Shown: positions 11,304 through 21,600 of the stretch, piece after piece | Layout of the letters: each line of letters opens with the position of its first letter | Position numbering within the stretch: the first letter of the stretch is position 1 | NCBI GenBank assembly: GCA_022414725.1 | Contig: CM039463.1 | Span: forward strand, 72,060,724 to 72,124,723 | Length of the DNA: 64,000 nucleotides | Origin: Microglena sp. YARC | Taxonomy: Eukaryota; Chlorophyta; Chlorophyceae; Chlamydomonadales; Chlamydomonadaceae | Reading direction: 5' to 3' | The notes under the pieces: model-generated | Told to the model about the DNA's origin: nothing | Seen by the model: only the letters and a program-made list of their open reading frames with translations | The model's database searches: none | Translations under genes and position numbers: made by a program

Positions 11304-12475
11304 AGAGTGATGCCCTGCAGTGTTTTAATCTTATGTATGCCGCCAATGGGGCGATGCGGGTCCCATGCAAAAGCTTATTGGTGCATCGTCCTTGCACCCA
11401 CTGGCCGATATTATGCTGACCTTTCCAGGCGGCTATCTCATTCTGGCAACTTCACTGTGGAGTGGGGACAGCGACAGATCCTCATCCCCCTATCCTCTGC
11501 TCCTCCCTCTCTCCCCTCTTCACACCGCCGCCTTAAATTCTTCAACGTACCCTCCACATGCGCACGCATTGGCCTTCCTGAGGCCATCCTCTTAGCGGCC
11601 GGCTACAAGACAATTCCTGCCCACCTTTCCAACTTCCCCCTTGCTCCCGTCCCGGGGGCAGTCATTATCCTCCGCTACAGTCTTGGTCCAGTAGCTAAAG
11701 GCTCAAAAAACAAAACAAAAAAATTGACTCCATTACAAAACCAAGCTACACTAGCACAGGCACCTGCAGTAGGAGCCTTGGTTCAGCCACCAACGACAGC
11801 AACATTGGTCTCGGCTTTAGCACCCGCTGCATTGGCTACAGTATCAGCATCACTTGCTTTAACACCTGCACTGGCTTACACAGCTTTGCCACCGGTAGAG
11901 GAATCGGATCTTCCTACAGCAGCAGATGTTTTGACACCACCAGTAGCAGACTCAGTGTTGACACCCACAGCAACAGCTTTGGTACCCATACAATCTCCTA
12001 TAGCATCCTCCCCCCCCTCTCCGCTCCCCTCTAACTCTGCACTAGCAGAGTCTCCATCTTCCCCTGTCCAAGATTCCTTCCTCTCCATCGCTCCCCCCTT
12101 ATCCTCATCCCCCTCTCCAGCCCCCTTTAACTCATCTCATCCAGAGTCTCCCTCTACCCCAGCTCAAGTCCCTCCTATTTCCGCCGCCCCTTCCCCTCGC
12201 AGACCCATCGCTCCCAACCCCCCGACCCATCTCTGATGCAGCAGCTGCTGCTGGTGCTGCCGCCATCTCAAGGGCAAACCAGACTCCTCCTGCCCATCCC
12301 TGTCCCCTTCCTTTTCACCTCCCTCCCTCTCCTTGTCCCTCCCTCTTCCTCCAGCCCACTGGCCACCCGACGTCCCTCCCACACCCCTTCCTTACCTCTC
12401 TCCGCCATCACCCACCACCCCCAGCCACCAGCGATCTGGACTCTCTATCAAAACACCCAGCATGATCCGCTTTGC

Positions 12476-12598
12476 TGCCCCATTTGTCTCAACCCCTTTG
12501 GGACCGAGCCCCCTTATTGGACACCTTGTGCGCACTCCTTCCACTTCACATGCATCACGACTTGGTTCACTATAGGACACTCCTCGTGTCCTAGCTGC
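12476..12598 (+). other. RING-H2 zinc finger inside LINE ORF1
   Basis: The spacing is C-x2-C-x13-C-x-H-x2-H-x2-C-x11-C-x2-C, residues 81-121 of the 12,236-12,937 frame. Key pieces are CPICLNPFG and CAHSFHFTCITTWF, followed by CPSCR. The Trp after the third Cys pair and the Pro in the last CPxC are the usual E2-contact positions of ubiquitin-ligase RINGs. The same segment exists, split by indels, in copy A. Confidence 0.88.
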
Positions 12599-12945
12599 AG
12601 GGGCGACTGCAGCCCAGCCCCCCTTCGATTTGGCATCCAACCTATTATTGATAGTGACAGCGATGACAACGAAGAGTTCTCCGAACCCTTTTATATCCCT
12701 CTCATCCCCTCCCCTTCTTCTCTTCCTCCCCCTCCATCCCCACGCGAGGACTTGGCCCCCCTGCTCCTCCCTACTCCTCCCTCTCCTTCATCTATCCCCT
12801 CGCTTTCTTCTTCCAGCCTGGGCATCCACTCGGCCCTTGGAGCATACACCCCCCAGATCCCACCTCCCCCGTCCCTGCTCCTTTCTCCCCTTCTCTTAAC
12901 TCCTCCTGCCACCCCCCCTTTCCACTTCACGTGCTGACAACGCAC

Positions 12946-13033
12946 GTTTTTTTTTTTTTTTTTTTTTTTACTAAGGGGGGAACCAGGAAAAGGCGCAACT
13001 GATAAAACCTAAACCTGATAAAACCTAAACCTG
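12946..13033 (-). mobile_element. Tail-only LINE insertion in copy B ORF1
   Basis: A T-run of about 24 bases is followed by ACTAAGGGGGGAACCAGG and GCGCAACTGATAAAACC, which is the antisense family tail. Copy A has the empty site (CAACGCACGTTGGTGG), so this is a severely 5'-truncated insertion of about 85 bp. Its 5' end is a 16-bp CTGATAAAACCTAAAC unit repeated about 2.6 times. Confidence 0.85.
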
Positions 13034-13336
13034 ATAAAACGTTGGTGGCGCTCAGCCCCTCCCCCTCTACAGGCAACCTCCCCCGCTCAAGCTTCCCCCC
13101 CTCACCGTGCCACCTCCTCTCTTCAGGCCGTTCACCCCTTACAGGCCGTCCCTCTTCAACAGGCTGTCCACTCTCGCAAGAGAACTCGGACAGTCCCAGA
13201 AGACCAACAGCCCTGTGGGGCAGTCTCTCTCTTCCCATCACCTCTCTCTCTGAAATGTCCCCTAGGTCATCCGCAAATCTGCACGCTTAAATATCAGCGG
13301 CAACACAAGCCGGGATCACACCAGGGGAGAACACGA

Positions 13337-16300
13337 ATGAATGCACAGCATGCCCCTCCTAGGAGTACCTTTGTCTGCACCAACGCGCAAGGACTTACAC
13401 CCCTTAAACTCTTTGAGAACATTTCTTGGCTTCGAGAAACGCGAGTGGATATGGCAGTGCTCACTGAAGTAAGGTCAACCTCATCACCCGAGGACCTTCT
13501 TCAACACCTCCCAGGCGCGGGGCAATCTGGCCAGGCGCAAGATTTTTCTTTTGCCCTGGTACAGGGCACACTGATGGCATCATCCTGATATTAAGCCCTC
13601 ACTGCCCCATCACAGATCCCGTCCTAAGACCTATCCTAGGTCCAACAGGCCGCATTCTAGGCATCGATGCTTTCATTGGTGACTCCGTCATCATCATTTT
13701 GTGCGTCTATGCTCCGGCCCAAGCTGCTGACAGAGAAGACTTCTTTTTCAACTGCGTGCGTCCCAACCTTCCCACTGACGGACGCCTCCTTCTCGTTGTT
13801 GGTGATTTTCAACTGCATTCTTGACCCCCTCGATGCGGTCTACCCTCCTCACAGACTCAATATTGACCCCATGAGTCGCATGCAGGGGGCACCTCCCCTT
13901 GCAGACATCATGAACACCTACAGCCTACAAGACATCTGGAGGAACACGCACCCGACTGCCAAAGACTTCACACATTGGAGCATCCCAGCCTCATCGGGCG
14001 GTAGGCTTGACCGCTGGCTGGCTTCAGACTCCCTCCTAGCCCTCTTCACAGCCACTTCCTCCATTCTCCCTACCTCTGGCTTTATCTCTGACCACCGCCC
14101 TGTGTCTATAACCCTCTCCTTCCTAGGCCACGCTCCACCCAAGGGCCAAGGGCTGCAAGGGTTCCCCCTCCTCCTCCTCAACATTCCAGAAGCTTGTGAT
14201 GAGGTCAAGAACATCATCGCTTCACAATCCCTCCTCCTAAACCTCTTACCTGATTCAGACATCGTCACACAATGGGACAACATGAAGGAAGTTATTCGCA
14301 CCAACAGTTGGGCCATTTACAAGAAGCATCGCCGTGCCCGCCAGCGTTCCGCCCGCTTAGCGGAGGACGACGCCCGGCAGGAATTCTCACAGGTGCATTT
14401 CTCCCCCGATGCAATTTCTTTCCTGGCACGCCTCAATATAGCCAAGGCTAAGGCATTAGCAGCAACACTCGCTTGGCAGCAACTCCTTGCTCCAATGCTC
14501 AAAGCTCTACCTATCCTTGAGCACACTTTTGGGGATTCATCTTCCTTCTACTTCCACCACCTTTTCCCGTTCCCCTCACCCCCAAGTCCACATCAAGCTT
14601 ATCCAGCCTCCAGGGCCACCCAGCATCACCCCCTTTCTGTGGCTGACCTCTCTTCAATGATAGGAGTTCAACATAGGAATGGAGTATGCTCGGGACTTTT
14701 ATAGTGCTGATTCCATCCTTTGGACTGTATCGTCCAAACCCTCACATCAACCAGGCTAACCAGGATCTTTCTGCTCACATCCCTCCCTCGTCCCCTCCCC
14801 CCTAGTTATGCAGCCCTTGTAGAAGGTGTCAATGGCGATGGCCTAATCACATCAGAGGAGATGGACCTTGCCATCCGCTCTGTCTTCTCGAGGCTCCAGC
14901 CCAGGTTATGACGGACTTCCCTTTTGAAGTCTACAATGCGTTCCATGAAGAACTGTCCCCGATCCTTCAAAGGCGTTTTCAACTCTGCCTTCCAAGATCA
15001 AGTTAAACTCGGCCCCCTAGCACCCCTCCTTCAGGGAACCATCTGCCTTCTCCACAAGACTGGTCAGCCCCAAGACTCCCTCGCAGGTTACCGTCCTATC
15101 ACCCTTCTCATTGCGACCTTAAGCTGATCCTTTTGATCATGGCTCACCAGCTGCAACGCCCACTGGAATATCTCATCGACGTCACTCAATCAGCTTTCCT
15201 CCGTGGCAGAGACATCAGTGACAACATCCGCTATCACCTAGGCTTTGGCTGCGCGCTTGAAAGAGCTTGGCTTACCAGGATGGTTGCTGCATTCTGACCT
15301 CACTAAAGCTTATGATTCTGTCAACAGGGGATGGCTCCTAAAGACAATGTCAGCCATGGGATTCAATAGTGCAGGCATCACGCGCTGGTGCGATATCCTC
15401 ATGAATGGCAGCTCTACGCAAGTGCGTCTCAACGGTTTCTTCACTACCTCCTTCCCCAACACTTCCGGCTTCCCTCATGGTGGGGCCTTGAGCAGTAATC
15501 AATGGGTCATCATCTTTGAGCCCTTCATCACCTACAATAACCAACTGAGATCTTGTGGAACTCTGCAATCCTTCCGTCTTCCCGCAGGAGAGTTGGCCCC
15601 TGCCACCCTCTCGTTTGCTGACGATGGCAAGCACTTTGTCCTCAACCCAGCCCACAGATGGGCCTATCATCAAGGAGACATACGTCGTAGCCAATTTCGG
15701 CTGCCTTACCCGCCCAGTCTGTTCCCAAGACCCGTCTTCTGCTTCTTGAACTTCCCCCAGACATACCCCTCCCTGCAGATCTGGACCCCGCCCTTGGCAC
15801 CATCACTTGACTGGTTACCACCTCCATCCCCCAGACACACCTCACAGATTGCTGGGCGTTGCCGTTCGGTGCAGACACTGCCCTTTGCAAGGCTGCAGCC
15901 TACCAGCACATGCCCCATAGCATCTCACGTGCAGCAGCTCCATGGCTCTCACGCAATCTCAATGTTGTTGGAAGGGCGCATGTTGCTATGCAATGCTTGG
16001 CTTCCAAGTTCATCTTCCAGGCTAACTTTGCATCACCACCAGCGCCTCTCCGCCAGCAGTTGCAATCTTCTCTCAATGCCTTTGTTGCAACCTCTAGCCT
16101 GCAGGAGGAGGAATCACCACGTCCAGGACACCTCTTCCCCCCGCTTCGGGGACAGCCGTCCTTCCTTTTCATCGAGGAGGGCTTGCTGTACCCCATCTTG
16201 CTTCCCACTCGGCTGCTATGCTGGCCAAGACCACATGGCTCCTCTTCAGTTACACAGGTCACCCCTGGCAGCAGCTCTACCTCACCCTTCCTGCCCTTCC

Positions 16301-18003
16301 CCCCCAAGGACACCCCCAAGCTGCCCTCATCACCCTACGCAAGAAACCTCGAGAAGCATGGTTACGGGGCAGACTTTTGAGGAGCAGCTGATCCAGCAAG
16401 GCCTCCCCCCCCACCAGAGGCAAGAGCTCTTGGAACCATGGCTGGTTGGTCTTTGGGAGGACCTTCAACTGGACCCAACAACATGGGGTCTCCACCTCCA
16501 TGATGATACTGAGGTGAACCTTCTTGAACTCTCAGTGCGCCAAGCACGGCAGGCCTTCTTCACCAACATATCATGCAACAAAGCCCCAGTTCCACCATTT
16601 TGTGCCAGGTTATACGAGGAACGTGCTGCTTGGCCCAGGCTGTGGAGCATTCTACCCCCTCCACCTTGGACACTCACCCTAGCACTAACCCTGACCTGCG
16701 AGGCCTCCGTGGTCTTGAATCCCGATGGATTGCCTCAGCAACAGAGAGAGCGCTCGTTGTCACCCCTATTCCAGTCCCCTCCCCTGAAGACCTCCCACAG
16801 AACGCTTGGGTGGACTTACAACGTGTCCGCCCCTCCCGTCCAGGCCCAGCGGAGAGAACTGCTCAAAGACAAGACGAACCTCAAGTCTCCCTCCCTCTAC
16901 GTGCAGGCTTTTCGCAGGTGTGGGTACGCCTCGCTGACAAGACTCTCCACCGTCCTTATACCATCACTTGCCGGAGCTTGCTTCATGGCACCCTGGGCTG
17001 CAATGCGTTCCTTGCTCATGTACGAGGACGCTTCCAACGGGTCAACCAAGACGACCCCCCCTCCATAGTCTGCTCCAGCCCTGACTGCTTGCAGCTGCAC
17101 ACTGCTGACACAATGTCTCACGCTTTCTTGGGAATGCCCTGATTCTGCCCCTGTCATAGACTGGCTCCTTTCCACTTGGGAGACCCTCACCGGGTGGGCA
17201 GCCGCCTTCCTCGTTGCCCCTTCTTCCTCCTCGGTAACGACATCACCCTTTGGCCCGGGACACCCCCTCCTCCCTCTACCCTAAGGTTTGTGGTCGCTTC
17301 CTGCGTATAACCACCTTGGGCGCGATGTGGCAGGTCCGTTCGTCCCGGGCTGACAAACTGGACCATTCTGAGCCCCTTCACCACAAGGCTATCTGCCTTG
17401 CCCTTGGCAACCTTCACCAAGCCATCGCCAGGGACTGGATGCGCACCCAGACGGATCTTCGACACCTTGATAATGGCGCCTTCTGTCAAGATTGGTGGCG
17501 TGGCCTAGATTGCTCTCTCACAGTGGCTTCCTTTGCAAGCTTATGGGCCACCCCCCCCGATCTTTTGCACCATGATTGGGGTCACTCCCGGTGACCAGGA
17601 GCCTGATACCCGCACCATGGAAATGACAATCCCCATGGCCCCAGCGCTCCCTACAATCCCAGACCCAATCCCAGACCCAGCCCAAGCCCTAGTTCTAGAC
17701 CCCGATCTAGACCCTGCCCCAGATCCAGCCCATTACCCGGATCTAGACCTTGCTCTAGACCCTGACCCAGACCCAGCCCATTCCCGAGCTCTAGACCCTG
17801 ATCTAGACCCTGACTTAGGTCCAGCCCAAGACCCAGCACTAGGCCCCGATCTTGACCCTGACCTAGATCCAGCCCAAGCCCAAGATCAAGACCCTGCCCC
17901 AGATCAGGATCAGGTTCCAGATTTGGACACAGCACACGACAACGTTCCAGATCTAGAGCTAGATCTGGACCAGATCTGCGCTAAGATCCAGATCAAGATC
18001 TAG
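13337..18003 (+). pseudogene. LINE copy B ORF2 (endonuclease, reverse transcriptase, zinc motif), frameshifted
   Basis: ORF2 starts at the ATG at 13,337. The APE endonuclease shows LTEVRS, CVYAPAQAADRED, a GDF motif near 13,800 that is shifted by one T, and SDHRPVSITL near 14,090. The reverse transcriptase shows YRPITLL (about 15,087), HSDLTKAYDSVNRGWLL (about 15,295), PHGGALS and SFADDGKHF, with the FADD box at 15,614-15,625. The open frame 15,245-17,068 gives 607 codons of reverse transcriptase and downstream region. The zinc motif begins CSSPDC at about 17,071; its last Cys is lost by an extra G. The gene continues into the acidic repeat tail. Stops at 13,588 and 15,127 and several shifts make it inactive. 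Confidence 0.88.
17640..18003 (+). repeat. Acidic repeat tail of LINE copy B ORF2
   Basis: Degenerate CTAGACC/CAGATC units encode DPDLDP, DPAPDP and DLDLAL runs in an open frame ending at a stop at 18,001-18,003. It corresponds to 1,890-2,290 of copy A. Confidence 0.7.
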
Positions 18004-18630
18004 ATCTTGATACTGTCTCTGTCTTCATTCCTGTTGTACATGCCCAGACCAGTCTTTTAGGTTTCGGCTTTGCTTCCAGTTGTCTTTCTTCTTTTCTGGT
18101 TGCCTCCCTGCTTTTGGCTTGTTTTTGCAGTTTCTCCCTTAGTTTGCTTCCCCTAGTTCAGTTTCCACCCTTAGCTGCCTCCTTAGTTTCCCCCTCAGTT
18201 GCCCTCCTTAGTTCCCCCCCCCCCCCCCCCCCCCCCCCGCCCCCCATTTCTCTTAGTTTCTTGCATAGTTTCCTTTTAGTCCTCCTTAGTTTGCATCTCC
18301 TCTTTCAGTCTTCTGATCCTGTGACGGTTAGAGGTTGCAATGTTATGGCCCCCCCCTTCATAGGTCTTTTTTCTTAGTAGTCCTAGCCCCTTCTCTTGGG
18401 CTTCCTGTTTTTGGCTCTTCCTTGCCTCTCTGGTTTGTTTGTCTTCTGTTCCCGTCCTCCTTGTCCCTTACGTCGCCCAGGTGGGGTCCGTCCCTTAGCT
18501 GTCCCTTAGCCGTTCTTGTCTTTTTCTTTGGTCTTTTCTCCTTGGTCACAAAAAAAAAAAAAAAAAAAGGGCTAGGTTTTATCAGTTGCGCCTTTCCTGG
18601 TTCCCCCCTTTGTAAAAAAAAAAAAAAAAA
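18004..18630 (+). mobile_element. LINE copy B 3'UTR, tail and poly(A)
   Basis: A CTTAGTTTCCC-rich 3'UTR contains a C-run at about 18,217-18,239, an internal A-run (18,550-18,568) and the family tail ending CCCCTTTGT plus 17 A. No ORF is convincing. Confidence 0.85.
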
Positions 18631-21600
18631 TCCTTACTCCACACCCCTCGCAGTGAACGCTGGAACGCAGTGGACCTGGCCTGGACCCCCTCATCACTGT
18701 ACCGCGGCGCTGTCAGTCTGTACTGGTTTTCAGGCTCATTAAACGCCGGCCACCAGACCTTATCTCCCTCATTTATCGCAACTCCTTACTCCACACCCCT
18801 CGCAGTGAATGCTGGAACGCAGTGGACCTGGCCTGGACCCCTCATCACTGTACCGCGGCGCTGTCAGTCTGTACTGGTTTTCAGGCGCATTAAACGCCGG
18901 CCACCAGACCTTATCTCCCTCATTTATCGCAACTCCTTACTCCACACCCCTCGCAGTGAACGCTGGAACGCAGTGGACCTGGCCTGCACCCCTCATCACT
19001 GCTCGGTGCTGTCAGTCTGTACTGGTTTTCAGGCTCATTAAACGCCGGCCACCAGACCTTATCTCCCTCATTTATCGCAACTCCTTACTCCACACCCCTC
19101 GCAGTGAAAACGCTGGAACGCCAGTGGACCTGGCCTGGACCCCTCCATCACTGTACCGCGGCGCTGTCAGTCATGTACTGGGTTTTCAGGCTCATTAAAC
19201 GCCGGCCACCAGACCTTATCTCCCTCATTTATTGCAACTCCTTACTCCACACCCCTCGCAGTGAACGCTGGAACGCAGTGGACATGGCCTGGACCCCTCA
19301 TCACTGTACCGCGGCGCTGTCAGTCTGTACTGGTTTTCAGGCGCATTAAACGCCGGCCACCAGACCTTATCTCCCTCCTTTATCGCAACTCCTAACTCCA
19401 CACCCCTCGCAGTGAACGCTGGAACGCAGTGGACCTGGCCTGCAACCCCTCATCAACTGGCTCGGTGCTGTCTAGTCATGTACTGGTTTTCAGGCTCATT
19501 AAACGCCGGGCCACCAGACCTTATCTCCCTCATTTATCGCAACTCCTTACTCCACACCCCTTGCCAGTGAACGCTTGGAACGCAGTGGACCTGGCATGGA
19601 CCCCTCATCACTGTACCGCGGCGCTGTCAGTCTGTACTGGTTTCTCAGGCTCATTAACGCCGCGCCACCAGACCTTATCTCCCTCATTTATTGCAACTCC
19701 TTACTCCACACCCCTCGCAGTGTACGCTGGAACGCAGTGGACCTGCCTGGCCCCCTCATCCCTGTACTACAGCGCTGTCAGTCTGTACTGGTTTTCAGAC
19801 CTTATTTCTTCCCTCACTTTATCCGCACCCCTTGTAAAACGCCGGCCACCAGACCTTATCTCCCTCATTTATCGCAACTCCTTACTCCACACCCCTCGCA
19901 TGTGAACGCTGGCCCGCAGTGGACCTGGCCTGGACCCCTCCACTCCACACTGTAGGCCGCTGGCGCTGTTCAGTCTGTACTGCGTTTTCAGGCTCATTAA
20001 ACGACCGCGCCCACCAGACCTTATCTCCCTCATTTATCGCAACTCCTTACTCCACACCCCTCGCAGTGACGCCTAGAACGCAGTGGACCTGGCCTGACCC
20101 TATCACTGACCCCTCATCACTGTACCGCGGCGCTGTCCTGTCTGTACTTGGTTTTCAGGCTCATTAAACGCCGGCCACCAGACCTTATCTCCCTCATTTA
20201 TCGCAACTCCTTACTCCACACCCTCGCAGTGAACGCTGGAACGCAGTGGACCTGGCCTGGACCCCTCATCACTGTACTACAGCCGCTGTCAGTCTGTACT
20301 GGTTTTCAGGCTCATTAAAACGCCGGCCACCAGACCTCTATCTCCCTCATTTATCGCAACTCCCTTACTCCACACCCCCTCGCAGTGAACGCCCTGGAAC
20401 CGCCAGTTGGACCTGGCCTGGACCCCTCATCCACTGTACCGCGGCGCTGTCAGTCTGTACTGGTTTTCCAGGCTCATTAACGCCGGCCCACCAGACCCTT
20501 ATCTCCCTCATTTATCGCAACTCCTTTACTCCACACCCTCGCAGTGAACGCTGGAACGCCAGTGGACCTGGCCTTGGACCCCTCCATCACTGTTACCGCG
20601 CGCTTGTCAGTCTGTACTGGTTTTCAGGCTCATTAAACGGCCGGCCCACCAGACCTTATCTCCCTCATTTATCGCAACTCCTTACTCCCACACCCCTCGC
20701 AGTGAACGCTGGAACGCAGTGGACCTGGCCTGGCACCCCTCATCACGTGTACCGCGGCGCTGTCCAGTCTTGTACTGGTTTCAGGCTCATTAAACCGCCG
20801 GCCACCAGACCTTATCTCCCTCATTTATCGCAACTCCTTCCTCCACACCCCTCGCAGTGAACGCTGGAACGCAGTGGACCTGGCCTGGACCCCCTCATCA
20901 CTGTACCGCGGCGCTGTCATGTCTGTTACTGGTTTTCAGGGCTCATTAAACGCCGGCCACCAGACCCTTTATCTCCCTCATTTATCGCAACTCCTTACTC
21001 CCACCACCCCTCGCAAGGTGAACGCTGGAACGCAGTGGACCTGGCCTGGACCCTCATCACTGTACCGCGGCGCTGTCAGGTCTGTACTGGTTTTCAGGCT
21101 TCATTAAACGCCGGCCACCAGACCTTACCATTTAGCAACTCAATTTACTCCACACCCCTCAGTTGGAACGCAGTCTGGCCACCCCTATCACTGCTACCGC
21201 GGGGCCGCTGGTCAGTCCTTCAGGCTCTTAAACCGCCGGCCACCAGAATCTCCCTCATTTATCGCAACTCCACTCACCTGCAAGCTGGAACGCCAACGCC
21301 CTGGCCTGACCCCTCATCACTGTACCGCGGCCTGTCAGTCTGTACTGGTTTTCAGGCTCATAAACGGCCAGCCAGACCTCTCCTCCCTTCACTTACTATC
21401 GCACGTGCCCCGCGCCCGCGGCCCCTGGCCTGACCCCTCCAACTGTACTGGTTTTTCACTCATTCCCCGCCGCCCCCCGGCCACGCAAAGCCCCCACTGG
21501 CCATATACTATCGTGTGCCCGCTGCGAGTCTTGTCAATTCCTGCAGGCTCTCCGACGGCCACCAGACCTCTCTCCCTCTTCATTCGCATCGCTTTAACCT

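Larger units (their letters stand above)
1295..11332 (-). mobile_element. LINE copy A, nearly complete, antisense, inserted in copy B
   Basis: This is a non-LTR retrotransposon of about 10 kb. On the minus strand the order is: two 5' monomers (11,303 to about 10,700), ORF1 (about 10,600 to 7,170) with a low-complexity centre and a RING finger, ORF2 (7,119 to about 1,890) with endonuclease, reverse transcriptase, zinc motif and acidic tail, a 3'UTR, and a poly(A) tail seen here as the T-run 1,295-1,319. Nearly the whole element can be aligned in reverse to 292-1,294 plus 11,333-18,630. Family knowledge: APE-type LINEs insert by target-primed reverse transcription, which gives the poly(A) tail and short target duplication seen here. 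The ORFs carry several frameshifts, so this copy is probably dead, although its ends are intact. Confidence 0.9.
11338..13290 (+). pseudogene. LINE copy B ORF1 with RING-H2 finger, disrupted
   Basis: Two main open pieces cover this ORF: 11,307-12,236 and 12,236-12,937. The first has RRLKFFNVPSTCARIGLPEA and VPGAVIILRYSLG, followed by an Ala/Pro/Ser/Thr-rich stretch. The second carries the RING-H2 domain and then an acidic patch (IDSDSDDNEEFSEPF) and Pro/Ser-rich sequence. Two features break it: the internal deletion at about 11,686 and the LINE tail inserted at 12,946. Frames also shift near the start. The ORF1 end (about 13,040-13,290) survives after the insertion. RING-H2 domains usually recruit ubiquitin-conjugating enzymes; for a LINE ORF1 this function is only inferred. 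Confidence 0.75.
11333..18630 (+). mobile_element. LINE copy B, main segment to poly(A)
   Basis: This resumes copy B after the copy A insertion, beginning ATGTATGCCGCC, and runs through ORF1, ORF2 and the acidic repeats to the 3' tail and 17 A residues (18,614-18,630). Compared with copy A it lacks 1.27 kb of ORF1 (junction near 11,686). It carries an extra small LINE insertion at 12,946-13,033. The AAA of the tail is expanded to 19 A at 18,550-18,568. The right flank goes straight into the 151-bp satellite, while the left flank is copia; no matching target-site duplication is visible. Confidence 0.88.
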
